This document shows, piece by piece, positions 1-8,345 of a stretch of 64,000 nucleotides of DNA. The translations under genes and the position numbers were made by a program. Origin of the DNA: Pseudorhodoplanes sp. Its GTDB lineage: Bacteria; Pseudomonadota; Alphaproteobacteria; Rhizobiales; Xanthobacteraceae. The stretch covers positions 4,069,730-4,133,729 of the forward strand of contig JAVSMS010000001.1 of the NCBI GenBank assembly GCA_032027085.1. The letters are read 5' to 3'. Position 1 is the stretch's first letter. Each line of letters begins with the position of its first letter. The notes under the pieces are model-generated. The model searched no databases. It saw only the letters and a program-made list of their open reading frames with translations, and was not told where the DNA came from.

Positions 1-229
1 CCGGCTCGCGTCCCGCCCCGTTGATCGCCGCACGCGGAAACATCTCCAGATAATAGATGGTCGCGCCGGTCCGCTGGGCGACACCCGGCACCGAGGTGGT
101 CTGCGCGAGATAGCCGCTGTGCTCAGCCAGATCGACAAGCCATTCTGCGAGCACCCCGCCACCCTCACCCCCCATCGCAAGGATGGCAAGCGTGATCGGC
201 CTCGCTTTCTGCGAAATCGGCGCGTTCAT
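1..229 (-). CDS. iorB: Indolepyruvate oxidoreductase subunit beta, N-terminal part (cut by window edge)
   Basis: The reverse strand opens with ATG at 229 and stays open to the window edge (76 codons). It reads MNAPISQKARPITLAILAMG and then a GEGGGVLAEW glycine-rich loop and an SVPGVAQRTGATIYYLEMFP stretch. These are typical of the gamma/beta subunit of 2-oxoacid:acceptor oxidoreductases of the indolepyruvate type. It starts 5 nt after the iorA stop, so the two are almost certainly one operon and form the two-subunit enzyme that oxidatively decarboxylates aryl pyruvates to aryl acyl-CoA with ferredoxin as acceptor. The rest of the gene lies outside the window. Confidence 0.88.
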   Translation of the reverse strand, partial: MNAPISQKARPITLAILAMGGEGGGVLAEWLVDLAEHSGYLAQTTSVPGVAQRTGATIYYLEMFPRAAINGAGREP

Positions 230-234
230 GACAA

Positions 235-2391
235 TCAGGCCGCCGCGAGCTGGCGCTTCTCAAGCCGCCGCTGCAGGAAACCGATGACGGCACCGCGGAG
301 CCTTTCCTTGAGGCGGTCCCACCGGTTTGGATTGTTGATGATCGAGGCGCGGTAGAAGGACGGACACAGCACGGCGGCATGCGCCACCTCGCCGCACAAG
401 CCGCAGCCGACGCAGGAATTGATCACCTTGGTGACAGGCTCGGTGCGCAGAGGATCGGGATTGGGTGCCACCGTCAGCGACGGGCAGCCCGACAGCCGGA
501 TGCAGGAATGATCGCCGGTGCAGGTGTCGGGATCGACGCCGAAACGCTCGCGCACCACGCGTTGCCCGCCCTTGATCGCCTTGCTCATCAGCGGCTTCAC
601 CCGGCGCTGCTTGTTCAGCATGCATTCCGACTGCGCGATGATGACCTTGGGGCCCTGCTCCGGCGTGGTCAGCGCCTCGCGCAAGGTGTCGCGCATCTTG
701 GCGACATCGTAAGTGCGCGTGATCGTCTTCACCCAGTCGACGCCGACGCCGCGCACCGCCTTCTCGATCGGGTTCTTGGTCGTCCGGATCGCATTGTCGG
801 CAGCCGAGGACAGCACATCCTGCCCGCCGGTCGCGGCGGTGTAGCCATTGTCGATGATGATGTGGACGTTGTTCGACTTGTTGAAGACGGCGTTGCCGAT
901 CGAGGAGGTCAGGCCGTTATGCCAGAAGCCGCCGTCGCCCAGGATGGCGATCGCGCGCTTGCCGTCGTCGGTGTTGAACGCCGACGCGCCGGCGCCGCCA
1001 AGGCCATAGCCCATGGTGGTGGCGCCGATATTGAAGGGCGGCAGGATCGAGAACAGATGGCAGCCGATGTCGCAACTGACATGATGCGGCCCAAGCTCGC
1101 GCTCGACCAGTTTCATGGCGGTGAAGATCGGCCGTTCCGGACAGCCGGTGCAGAAGGACGGCGGCCGCGGATGCACCTGACCTTCGCTCGCCTTCGCAGC
1201 GGCCGCGAGCCGCACCGTCGCCTCGTTTGACGGCGCCGTGTGCGGCAATTCGCCGAGCAGGTCGGGACGATAGGCGCGCACGAACTTGCCAAGCCCCTCG
1301 CGCATGATGCCGCCGGTATATTCTCCGACCATCGGCAACATGCCCTTGCCTTCGACCCGGGTCTGGATATCGGCGCGGCGCAGGATGGTATTGACCGCCT
1401 GCTCGATATATTCGGGCGCTCCCTCCTCCACGATCAGGATCGCGCGCTTGCCGGTGGCAAAACGGATCAGTTCGTCATCGATCAGCGGATAAGTGACGTT
1501 CATCACATAAAGCGGCACGCGCGAGCTGCCGAGCGCATCGGCGAGCCCCATCAACTCCAGCGCGCGCAAGGCGGTATTATACATGCCGCCCTGCATGACG
1601 ATGCCGATATCAGAAATCTCGGCGTCGAAGAACTCATTGAGTGCATTGTCCTTGATGAATTTCACCGCCGCCGGCCAACGCTGTTCGATCTTTTCTTTCT
1701 CCTGCAGATAGGTCGCCGGTGGCAGCGGAATCCGATTGACGTCGCGCTGCGGTTTCTCCAGCGCGTCCTTCAGCGTGAAGTCAGGACGCACATTCTCCTG
1801 CACGGTGAAGCGGCCATAGACATGGCAGGCGCGGATGCGCACTTCCAGCATCACCGGCGTGTTGGAGGCTTCCGACAGTTCGAAGCCTTTCTTCACCGCA
1901 TTCACGATCGACGGCAGATTCGGGCGCGGATCAAGGAGCCAGACCTGTGACTTCATCGCGAAGGCGTGGCTGCGCTCCTGCATGATCGAGGAGCCCTCGC
2001 CGTAATCCTCGCCGACGATGATCAGCGCGCCGCCCTTGACACCGCTGGAGGCAAGATTGGCGAGCGCGTCGGAAGCGACATTGGTGCCGACCGTGGATTT
2101 GAAAGTGACGGCGCCGCGCAAGGGATAGTTCACGGATGCCGCAAGCGTTGCCGCGGCGGTCGCTTCGCTGGCGCTCGATTCGAAATGAACGCCGAGTTCT
2201 TTCAGGATGTCATTCGCGTCGCTGAGCACATCCATCAGGTGCGAGATCGGCGCTCCCTGATAGCCGGCAACATAAGAGACACCGGATTCGAGCAGCGCCT
2301 TGGTGATGGCGAGGATGCCCTCGCCGCGGAACTCTTCTCCGGCGCCGAGGCGAAGTTTTCCCACTTCTTCCTTGAACGAGCGTTCCGCCAT
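235..2391 (-). CDS. iorA: Indolepyruvate:ferredoxin oxidoreductase subunit alpha
   Basis: A 718-residue cytoplasmic thiamine-diphosphate enzyme that converts indolepyruvate (and related aryl pyruvates) plus CoA to the aryl acyl-CoA, CO2 and reduced ferredoxin. The N-terminal half has the pyrimidine-binding fold. The TPP/metal-binding loop GDGGFWHNG lies near residue 487 with a downstream IIDNGYTAATGG. The C-terminus carries two Cys clusters (CTGDHSCIRLSGC and CVGCGLCG...C) of a bacterial-type two-[4Fe-4S] ferredoxin domain, as expected for IorA. The frame extends further upstream to 2496, but ATG 2391 is preceded by GGAGAG at good spacing and begins the conserved sequence, so I chose it. It heads an operon with iorB and is read divergently from the imu operon. 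Confidence 0.93.
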   Translation of the reverse strand: MAERSFKEEVGKLRLGAGEEFRGEGILAITKALLESGVSYVAGYQGAPISHLMDVLSDANDILKELGVHFESSASEATAAATLAASVNYPLRGAVTFKSTVGTNVASDALANLASSGVKGGALIIVGEDYGEGSSIMQERSHAFAMKSQVWLLDPRPNLPSIVNAVKKGFELSEASNTPVMLEVRIRACHVYGRFTVQENVRPDFTLKDALEKPQRDVNRIPLPPATYLQEKEKIEQRWPAAVKFIKDNALNEFFDAEISDIGIVMQGGMYNTALRALELMGLADALGSSRVPLYVMNVTYPLIDDELIRFATGKRAILIVEEGAPEYIEQAVNTILRRADIQTRVEGKGMLPMVGEYTGGIMREGLGKFVRAYRPDLLGELPHTAPSNEATVRLAAAAKASEGQVHPRPPSFCTGCPERPIFTAMKLVERELGPHHVSCDIGCHLFSILPPFNIGATTMGYGLGGAGASAFNTDDGKRAIAILGDGGFWHNGLTSSIGNAVFNKSNNVHIIIDNGYTAATGGQDVLSSAADNAIRTTKNPIEKAVRGVGVDWVKTITRTYDVAKMRDTLREALTTPEQGPKVIIAQSECMLNKQRRVKPLMSKAIKGGQRVVRERFGVDPDTCTGDHSCIRLSGCPSLTVAPNPDPLRTEPVTKVINSCVGCGLCGEVAHAAVLCPSFYRASIINNPNRWDRLKERLRGAVIGFLQRRLEKRQLAAA

Positions 2392-2466
2392 GAACTCTCC
2401 GTTGTCCGCCGCTCCGAAGGGCTGCTCCTGGGGCAAGCGTATAGGATGATTTTTGTTCGCATGGGC

Positions 2467-2490
2467 AATTATATTCAAACGAATATAATT
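2467..2490. promoter_or_regulatory. Perfect palindrome, probable operator of iorAB
   Basis: AATTATATTC-AAAC-GAATATAATT: perfect 10-bp arms around a 4-bp centre, very AT-rich in a GC-rich context, 76 bp upstream of the iorA start. On the minus strand a TTGCCC overlaps one edge of the palindrome and a CCTATA follows 17 bp later, so the palindrome could cover a -35 region. The shape suits a dimeric MarR/GntR-type repressor. The regulator itself is not recognisable in the window. Confidence 0.6.
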
Positions 2491-2596
2491 TGCCACAGCT
2501 TGGCTCGACGCGGTGCAGCAAGCCGACGCTGGGGGTCGGCCGGGATGCCCGACCCAATCAAGATCGTCAGGGGCCGGCTTGTTCGTCTCTTGAAAT

Positions 2597-2611
2597 GTTC
2601 TCTATTTGTTC
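2597..2611 (+). promoter_or_regulatory. LexA (SOS) box of the imuA-imuB-dnaE2 operon
   Basis: GTTC-TCTATTT-GTTC is an exact match to the alphaproteobacterial LexA direct-repeat consensus GTTC-N7-GTTC. It lies 12 bp upstream of the imuA ATG, which predicts repression of the whole mutasome operon until DNA damage triggers RecA-driven LexA cleavage. Confidence 0.85.
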
Positions 2612-2623
2612 TATGATTGCATC

Positions 2624-3391
2624 ATGCGATCAGCTTCTACTCCGAACGGCCGAAAACGGGCTGAAATCGTGCATGAATTACGCCGGCTAATGCCTCGGCA
2701 GGAGGGGATTTCCGCCTCCGGCCGGGTTCTCCCCCTCGGCCCCCCGGAGCTGGATGTCTTTCTTCCGCAGGGCGGTCTGTCTCTCGCCGCCGTGCATGAA
2801 ATCCTGCCCCGGGCCGCAACCGATGCGCCTGCCGCCTGTGGGTTCATCATCGCCCTGCTCGGGCGACTTGTTCGTGCCGGGTCGACCTTCTTCGTCGCCT
2901 CGCGCGGAGAGATCTTCTCCACGTTGCATGGGCATGGCCTGAACGGCCTTGGTCTCGATCCCGCTCGCGTCATCCTTGTGGAAACGGACGGCGGCAAGCA
3001 GGCGCTCTGGGCGATTGAAGAAACCTTGCGATCGGGCGTGCCAGGCGCGGTGGCCGGCCTGGTGGACAGCAATCTCGATCTTCTCGCCGGCCAACGTCTA
3101 CACCTGGCCGCCGCCGATTCCGGCATCCCGCTTTTCCTGCTGAGACCACCGGATCAGCCGGGGACGAATGTCGCGGCGACGCGCTGGCGCGTCGCGACGG
3201 CGCCGGGCACGCGCGACCGCTTCGGCCTCGCGACTCACTGGCGATGGCATCTCCGGCTCGAACGCTGCCGCAACGGGCGCACGGGAGAATGGTTGGTGGA
3301 GTTCGATCATGCCGCGTATCGTTTCAGTCTTCCTGCCGCGATGGCCCATCCAGCGTTTTCTTGCCGCGCAGGTGCGCAATCCGTCGCATAA
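2624..3391 (+). CDS. imuA: SOS mutagenesis protein ImuA
   Basis: A 255-residue RecA/SulA-like protein of the damage-inducible mutasome. Recognisable features are an N-terminal ELRRLMPRQEG segment, VLPLGPPELDVFLPQGGLSL and LAAVHEILP, then a RecA-like core without a clean Walker A. In known ImuA-ImuB-DnaE2 systems it is an accessory factor for translesion synthesis. The frame can be read from a TTG at 2606, but that codon overlaps the LexA box, so ATG 2624 is preferred. The 3' end overlaps the imuB start by 83 nt, which suggests translational coupling. Confidence 0.9.
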   Translation: MRSASTPNGRKRAEIVHELRRLMPRQEGISASGRVLPLGPPELDVFLPQGGLSLAAVHEILPRAATDAPAACGFIIALLGRLVRAGSTFFVASRGEIFSTLHGHGLNGLGLDPARVILVETDGGKQALWAIEETLRSGVPGAVAGLVDSNLDLLAGQRLHLAAADSGIPLFLLRPPDQPGTNVAATRWRVATAPGTRDRFGLATHWRWHLRLERCRNGRTGEWLVEFDHAAYRFSLPAAMAHPAFSCRAGAQSVA

Positions 3392-4871
3392 GCCGGCTGA
3401 TCCCCAGCGACCCTTCGTCCTGTCGTCGGAAGACTCCGGCACGCCGCGCATCCTCGCCCTGAATGAAGCGGCGGAACAGGCCGGGCTGATGCGTCACGAC
3501 ATCCTCGCGGATGCGCGGGCAAAGATCGGATTCCTGCAGGTGCATCCCGCGGATCCCGTGGCTGACGACGCCGCCTTGAAACGGCTCGCGCTCTGGGCCA
3601 CACGCTACACGCCTGCGGTGTCCTGCTGGGGCGAAGAGAATGGCGCGGACGGTTTCTTTCTCGATGTGACGGGCGCCGCGCATCTGTTCGGCGGCGAAGA
3701 AAGCCTGCTGCAAGATATCGGTGAACGGCTCGCCCATTTCGGTTTGCCCGCAAGGCTTGCGATCGCCGACACACCGGGCGCCGCCTGGGCCCTGTCGCGT
3801 TGCGGCGCAAAGCCCATTGTCATCGTCTCTTCCGGGACAGAAGCCGAGGCGCTTGCGCCTCTGCCGGTCGAGGCTCTGCGCCTGTCGCACGACACTTGCG
3901 TCACCTTGCGGCGGCTCGGCTTCAAGCGCATCGGTTCGCTGATCGGCACGGCGCGCGCTCCTTTTGCCGCGCGTTTCGAAAAGGAGTTGCTGCTGCGGCT
4001 GGATCAGGCGCTGGGATATGCATCGGAGCCGCTCGATTTCATCGTGCCGCCGCCGGTCTATCACAGCGCCCGCTATCTGATGGAGCCGATCTTCACCACC
4101 GATGCAGTGATCAGAATGGCAACGCGTCTGATGCAGGATATCGGTCATGCGCTGGCGCGCGACGGCGTCGGCGCGCGCGATCTGCGCCTGTCACTCTATC
4201 GCGTTGATGGCGAGGCCACATTGATCGATCTCGGCCTCACGCGTCCGACGCGCGATGCGTCCCATGTCGCGCGGCTGCTCGACCTGAAGCTTGAACGCAT
4301 CACCAGCGAAGTCGAGGCTGGTTTTGGCTTCGAGACGCTGGATCTCGCCGTCACCAAGGCCGAGCCGATGCAGAACTGGCAGGCTGAGCTGATTGCCGAT
4401 GCCGAAACCATGGCTGGCTCGGAACAATGTGCTGCATTGATCGACCGCCTGCGGCAGCGGCTTGGCCCGCGCAGCGTGCGGCGGCTGGAACCCGCCGAGA
4501 GCCATCTGCCGGAGCGTGCGGAGCAATCCGCCAGTGTGATCGGCGACGCGCCGACCTGGCCCGCGCCGGATGCGGCACGTCCGCGCCCGCTGATCCTGCT
4601 GTCAAAGGCCGAGCGCATTGAGGATGTCCTGGCGACGGTGCCGGAAAGCCCGCCCAAACGCTTTCGCTGGCGCGGCGTGCTGCACAAGGTCGCGCAGGCG
4701 CAGGGTCCGGAACGCATCGCCGGCGAGTGGTGGCGCGACGGCCAGCAGCCGACGCGCGACTATTATCTTGTCGAAGACGAGGACGGCCACAGATTCTGGC
4801 TCTATCGCGCGGGGCTTTACGGGCGCGAGACCCGTGAAGCGCAATGGTTTCTGCACGGCCTGTTCGCCTGA
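3309..4871 (+). CDS. imuB: Y-family polymerase-like protein ImuB
   Basis: A 520-residue UmuC/DinB-related protein that in characterised cassettes is catalytically inactive and acts as the adaptor linking DnaE2 to the sliding clamp. The start MPRIVSVFLPRWPIQRF replaces the acidic metal-binding motif of active Y-family polymerases. A Y-family-like GFFLDVTGAAHLFGG follows near residue 115, then helix-hairpin-helix and little-finger regions and the C-terminal RDYYLVEDEDGHRFWLYRAG block typical of ImuB. ATG 3309 was chosen because the conserved sequence begins there; upstream in-frame sequence is only an antisense-like extension inside imuA. dnaE2 follows after 9 nt. Confidence 0.92.
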   Translation: MPRIVSVFLPRWPIQRFLAAQVRNPSHKPADPQRPFVLSSEDSGTPRILALNEAAEQAGLMRHDILADARAKIGFLQVHPADPVADDAALKRLALWATRYTPAVSCWGEENGADGFFLDVTGAAHLFGGEESLLQDIGERLAHFGLPARLAIADTPGAAWALSRCGAKPIVIVSSGTEAEALAPLPVEALRLSHDTCVTLRRLGFKRIGSLIGTARAPFAARFEKELLLRLDQALGYASEPLDFIVPPPVYHSARYLMEPIFTTDAVIRMATRLMQDIGHALARDGVGARDLRLSLYRVDGEATLIDLGLTRPTRDASHVARLLDLKLERITSEVEAGFGFETLDLAVTKAEPMQNWQAELIADAETMAGSEQCAALIDRLRQRLGPRSVRRLEPAESHLPERAEQSASVIGDAPTWPAPDAARPRPLILLSKAERIEDVLATVPESPPKRFRWRGVLHKVAQAQGPERIAGEWWRDGQQPTRDYYLVEDEDGHRFWLYRAGLYGRETREAQWFLHGLFA

Positions 4872-4880
4872 GGATCGGCC

Positions 4881-7800
4881 ATGACCGCCTACGCCGAACT
4901 TGCCGTCATCACCAATTTCTCTTTCCTGCGCGGCGCCGCGCATCCGCGGGAAATGGTCGAGACGGCTGACGCCCTGGGCCTGAAAGCCGTCGGCATCGCT
5001 GATCGCAATTCCTTCGCCGGGGTGGTACGCGCTTATGAAAAATGGAAAAAGATCCGAGATCAAAAAAGCGCGGAAGCCGGAAAATCAAAGGAAGAGATAG
5101 CCAAAAAACATCTGGTCAAGCTCCTGGTCGGCACCCGCCTTGTCACCACCGACGGCTTCGAGGCGATCACCTATCCGACCGACCGCAAGGCCTATGGCCG
5201 CCTGTGCCGGCTGATCACGCAGGGCAACAAGCTGCTCGACGGAAAAAAGGGCGAATGTCTTCTGAGTTTCGAAGACATTCTGACGGCCAGCGAAGGACAG
5301 ATCTTCGTTGCGATCCCGCCGGATGGAATGTCAGCAACGTTCGAGGCGCGGCTGGCAACGCTCGCACATACAGCGTCAGGACGCTGCTTCCTTGCGGGTT
5401 GCTATCGCTATCATGGCGATGAGAGCCGGCGACTCGGATTGCTGAACGAGCTTGGTGCGCACCTCGGTGCGCCGATGGTCGCCGTCAACGATGTGCATTA
5501 TCACGTTCCGAAGCGCCGCGCGCTGGCCGACGTACTCACCTGCATCCGCGAGAAATGCACTGTTCAGGAAGCCGGATTCCGGCTGGCGCGCAACGCCGAG
5601 CGTCATCTCAAGACAGCGGAAGAAATGGCGCGATTGTTCGCGGATTATCCTGAGGCCATCGCGCGCACGATCGAGATCGTAAATGCTTGTCATTTCGATC
5701 TTGGCAAGCTCCAAAACGAATATCCCGACGAGCCGGTGCCACCGGGCAAAACGCCGCAACAGCATCTGGAAGATATGACTTGGGCCGGCGCTAAGCGGCG
5801 CTACCCCGACGGCATTCCGAAGAAAGTCGTCACGCGTGTCAAAGAGGAATTTGCGATCATCGCGAAGCTCGATTTCGCGCGCTATTTTCTAACGGTGCAA
5901 GATGTTGTCGCACATGCGCGCAGCATCAGCATTCTGTGCCAGGGTCGCGGCTCTGCCGCCAACAGCGCCGTCTGCTATTGTCTTGGAATCACGGAAATCA
6001 ACCCTGAAACCAGCCAGTCGCTGTTTGCCCGCTTTGTCTCCGAGAACCGCGGCGAGCCGCCCGACATCGATGTCGATTTCGAGCACGAGCGGCGTGAAGA
6101 AGTCATTCAGTATGTGTACAGCCGCTATGGCCGCGAGCGCGCCGCGATCTGCGCCACTGTCGTCCATTACCGCTCCCGCCGCGCCATTCGCGAGGTTGGG
6201 AAGGCCTTAGGACTGACGCCCGACATTACAGCCGCCATTGCCAAGACGGTTTGGGGCAGCCATGACGACGGATTGCCAGACCAGCACATCCGCCAAGCCG
6301 GCCTCGACGCTGGAAACCCGGCTATCCGCCAGACTATCCTTTTGGCGCGTCAACTGCTCGGCTTTCCGCGCCATCTGTCACAGCATGTCGGCGGCTTCGT
6401 GCTGACGCGCGAACGGCTGGACGAAACCGTGCCGATCGGCAACGGCGCGATGAAGGATCGCACCTTCATCGAATGGGACAAGGACGATATCGATACGCTC
6501 GGCCTGATGAAGGTCGATGTGCTGGCGCTCGGCATGCTGAGCTGTCTGCGGCGCAGCCTCGATTTGCTCAAATTGCATTACAGCAAGGAATACACGCTCG
6601 ACACGCTGCCCAAGGAAGACCGAAAAACCTACGACATGCTCTCGCGCGCGGATTCGGTCGGCGTGTTCCAGGTGGAAAGCCGCGCACAGATGTCGATGCT
6701 GCCGCGCCTGAAGCCGGCAACATTCTACGATCTCGTCATCGAAGTGGCGATCGTGCGCCCCGGCCCGATCCAGGGCAACATGGTGCATCCCTATTTAAGA
6801 CAACGAGAAAGGGATCCTGAAACCATTGAATATCCGCATCCTTCGCCCGAACACGGCGACAAGGACGAACTGAAAAATGTTCTGAAGCGCACGCTCGGCG
6901 TCCCCCTGTTCCAGGAACAGGCCATGCAGATCGCCATCACCGCCGCAAAATTCACGCCCGACGAGGCGGACGGATTGCGTCGCGCCATGGCCACCTTCCG
7001 TCACACCGGCAACGTGCCTTTGTTCCGCGAGAAATTCGTCAACCGCATGGTGGCCCGCGGCTACGATCCCAAATTCGTTGAAAATTGCTTCGGCCAAATT
7101 GAAGGCTTTGGCGAATACGGTTTTCCCGAGAGCCACGCGGCAAGTTTCGCTTTGCTTGTCTATGCGTCCGCCTGGATCAAGTGCCATTACCCGGACGTGT
7201 TCTGCGCCGCGATCCTGAACAGCCAGCCGATGGGATTTTATCAGCCGGCCCAGCTTGTGCGCGATGCGCGCGAGCATGACGTCGAGGTGCGGGAGGCCGA
7301 TGTGAATTGCAGTGAGTGGGATTGTACGCTGGAGCCCGCCCAAGAAGGCAGCAGACATTGCTATGCCGTGCGTCTCGGCTTCCGACAAATTCAGGGACTG
7401 CAAAAGGAAGAGCTGGACAGACTCATCAACGCGCGCGGCAACGGCTATGCCAGTATCGAGCGGCTCGCCGCCGTGGCCGGCATCTCGCGCTTCACCATCG
7501 AGCGGCTTGCGGCGGCCGATGCGTTCAGGTCACTGGATCTCGATCGCCGCAAGGCGCTCTGGGTGGCGCGGCGGCTTGACGCCATCGGGCTTCGCACCGG
7601 CAAAATGCCGAAACCATCTTCAACAAAACCGGACAGCCGGCTCCCCCTGCTTGCCCCGCATATGAGCGACGATCTCTTCCCCGAGCCAAAGGTCGCTCTG
7701 ACAGCCATGCCGCTTTCCGAGCATGTGGCGGAGGATTATGTCGCAACCGGCCTGTCGCTGAAGGAACACCCGATCCGCTTTTTTCGCGACGAGCTCGCGC

Positions 7801-8198
7801 GGCTCGGCGCCATCCGCAATGTCGATCACCGCAAGGATGACCTGCCGCAGAACAGCCTCGTGACCATCGCCGGCCTTGTCCTGATGCGGCAGATGCCCGG
7901 CACCGCCAAGGGTGTCGTCTTTGCGACGCTGGAGGACGAGACCGGCATCGCCAATATCGTGATCTGGCCGCAGGTATTCGCGCGCAACCGCCGCGTCGTC
8001 ATGACCTCGCGCTTTCTCGCCGTGCGCGGGCGGCTGCAGCGTGCGGGACTCGTGGTGCATGTGGTGGCGGAAGAATTTGTCGACCTGACATCGCAATTGT
8101 GCAGGCTGCGTGACGGCGGCATCGCCCTGCCGGACGCTCGCATGCTTTCCTCCAAACAAGGCGAACTGCCCCTTATTAAAAGTCGGGATTTCCATTGA
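4881..8198 (+). CDS. dnaE2: Error-prone DNA polymerase III alpha subunit DnaE2 (ImuC)
   Basis: A 1105-residue C-family polymerase that performs damage-induced mutagenic translesion synthesis. In order it shows an N-terminal PHP domain (NFSFLRGAAHPREMVE), the palm with the catalytic PDIDVDF motif at about 394-400 and a further acidic motif in the WDKDDIDTLGLMKVDVL region. Next come FGEYGFPESHAASFA, tandem helix-hairpin-helix, and an OB fold near the C-terminus (VTIAGLVLMRQ...EDETGIANIVIWP). Length and order match DnaE2 rather than replicative DnaE1. It is the last gene of the imu operon and should be under the LexA box at 2597. Confidence 0.95.
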   Translation: MTAYAELAVITNFSFLRGAAHPREMVETADALGLKAVGIADRNSFAGVVRAYEKWKKIRDQKSAEAGKSKEEIAKKHLVKLLVGTRLVTTDGFEAITYPTDRKAYGRLCRLITQGNKLLDGKKGECLLSFEDILTASEGQIFVAIPPDGMSATFEARLATLAHTASGRCFLAGCYRYHGDESRRLGLLNELGAHLGAPMVAVNDVHYHVPKRRALADVLTCIREKCTVQEAGFRLARNAERHLKTAEEMARLFADYPEAIARTIEIVNACHFDLGKLQNEYPDEPVPPGKTPQQHLEDMTWAGAKRRYPDGIPKKVVTRVKEEFAIIAKLDFARYFLTVQDVVAHARSISILCQGRGSAANSAVCYCLGITEINPETSQSLFARFVSENRGEPPDIDVDFEHERREEVIQYVYSRYGRERAAICATVVHYRSRRAIREVGKALGLTPDITAAIAKTVWGSHDDGLPDQHIRQAGLDAGNPAIRQTILLARQLLGFPRHLSQHVGGFVLTRERLDETVPIGNGAMKDRTFIEWDKDDIDTLGLMKVDVLALGMLSCLRRSLDLLKLHYSKEYTLDTLPKEDRKTYDMLSRADSVGVFQVESRAQMSMLPRLKPATFYDLVIEVAIVRPGPIQGNMVHPYLRQRERDPETIEYPHPSPEHGDKDELKNVLKRTLGVPLFQEQAMQIAITAAKFTPDEADGLRRAMATFRHTGNVPLFREKFVNRMVARGYDPKFVENCFGQIEGFGEYGFPESHAASFALLVYASAWIKCHYPDVFCAAILNSQPMGFYQPAQLVRDAREHDVEVREADVNCSEWDCTLEPAQEGSRHCYAVRLGFRQIQGLQKEELDRLINARGNGYASIERLAAVAGISRFTIERLAAADAFRSLDLDRRKALWVARRLDAIGLRTGKMPKPSSTKPDSRLPLLAPHMSDDLFPEPKVALTAMPLSEHVAEDYVATGLSLKEHPIRFFRDELARLGAIRNVDHRKDDLPQNSLVTIAGLVLMRQMPGTAKGVVFATLEDETGIANIVIWPQVFARNRRVVMTSRFLAVRGRLQRAGLVVHVVAEEFVDLTSQLCRLRDGGIALPDARMLSSKQGELPLIKSRDFH

Positions 8199-8345
8199 GG
8201 TCTGGCGGTCAGGATATCTGAACCACGCAATTCATTTGCAAACGACTCGCATCTGCAGCGATTTTGGTTGCGGTTTTCCGCGCAAGAAGCCAGATGCAGG
8301 CGCAGCTTCCAACGGCACAGGCCTCCAAACGGCTGCTTTTTTCCC

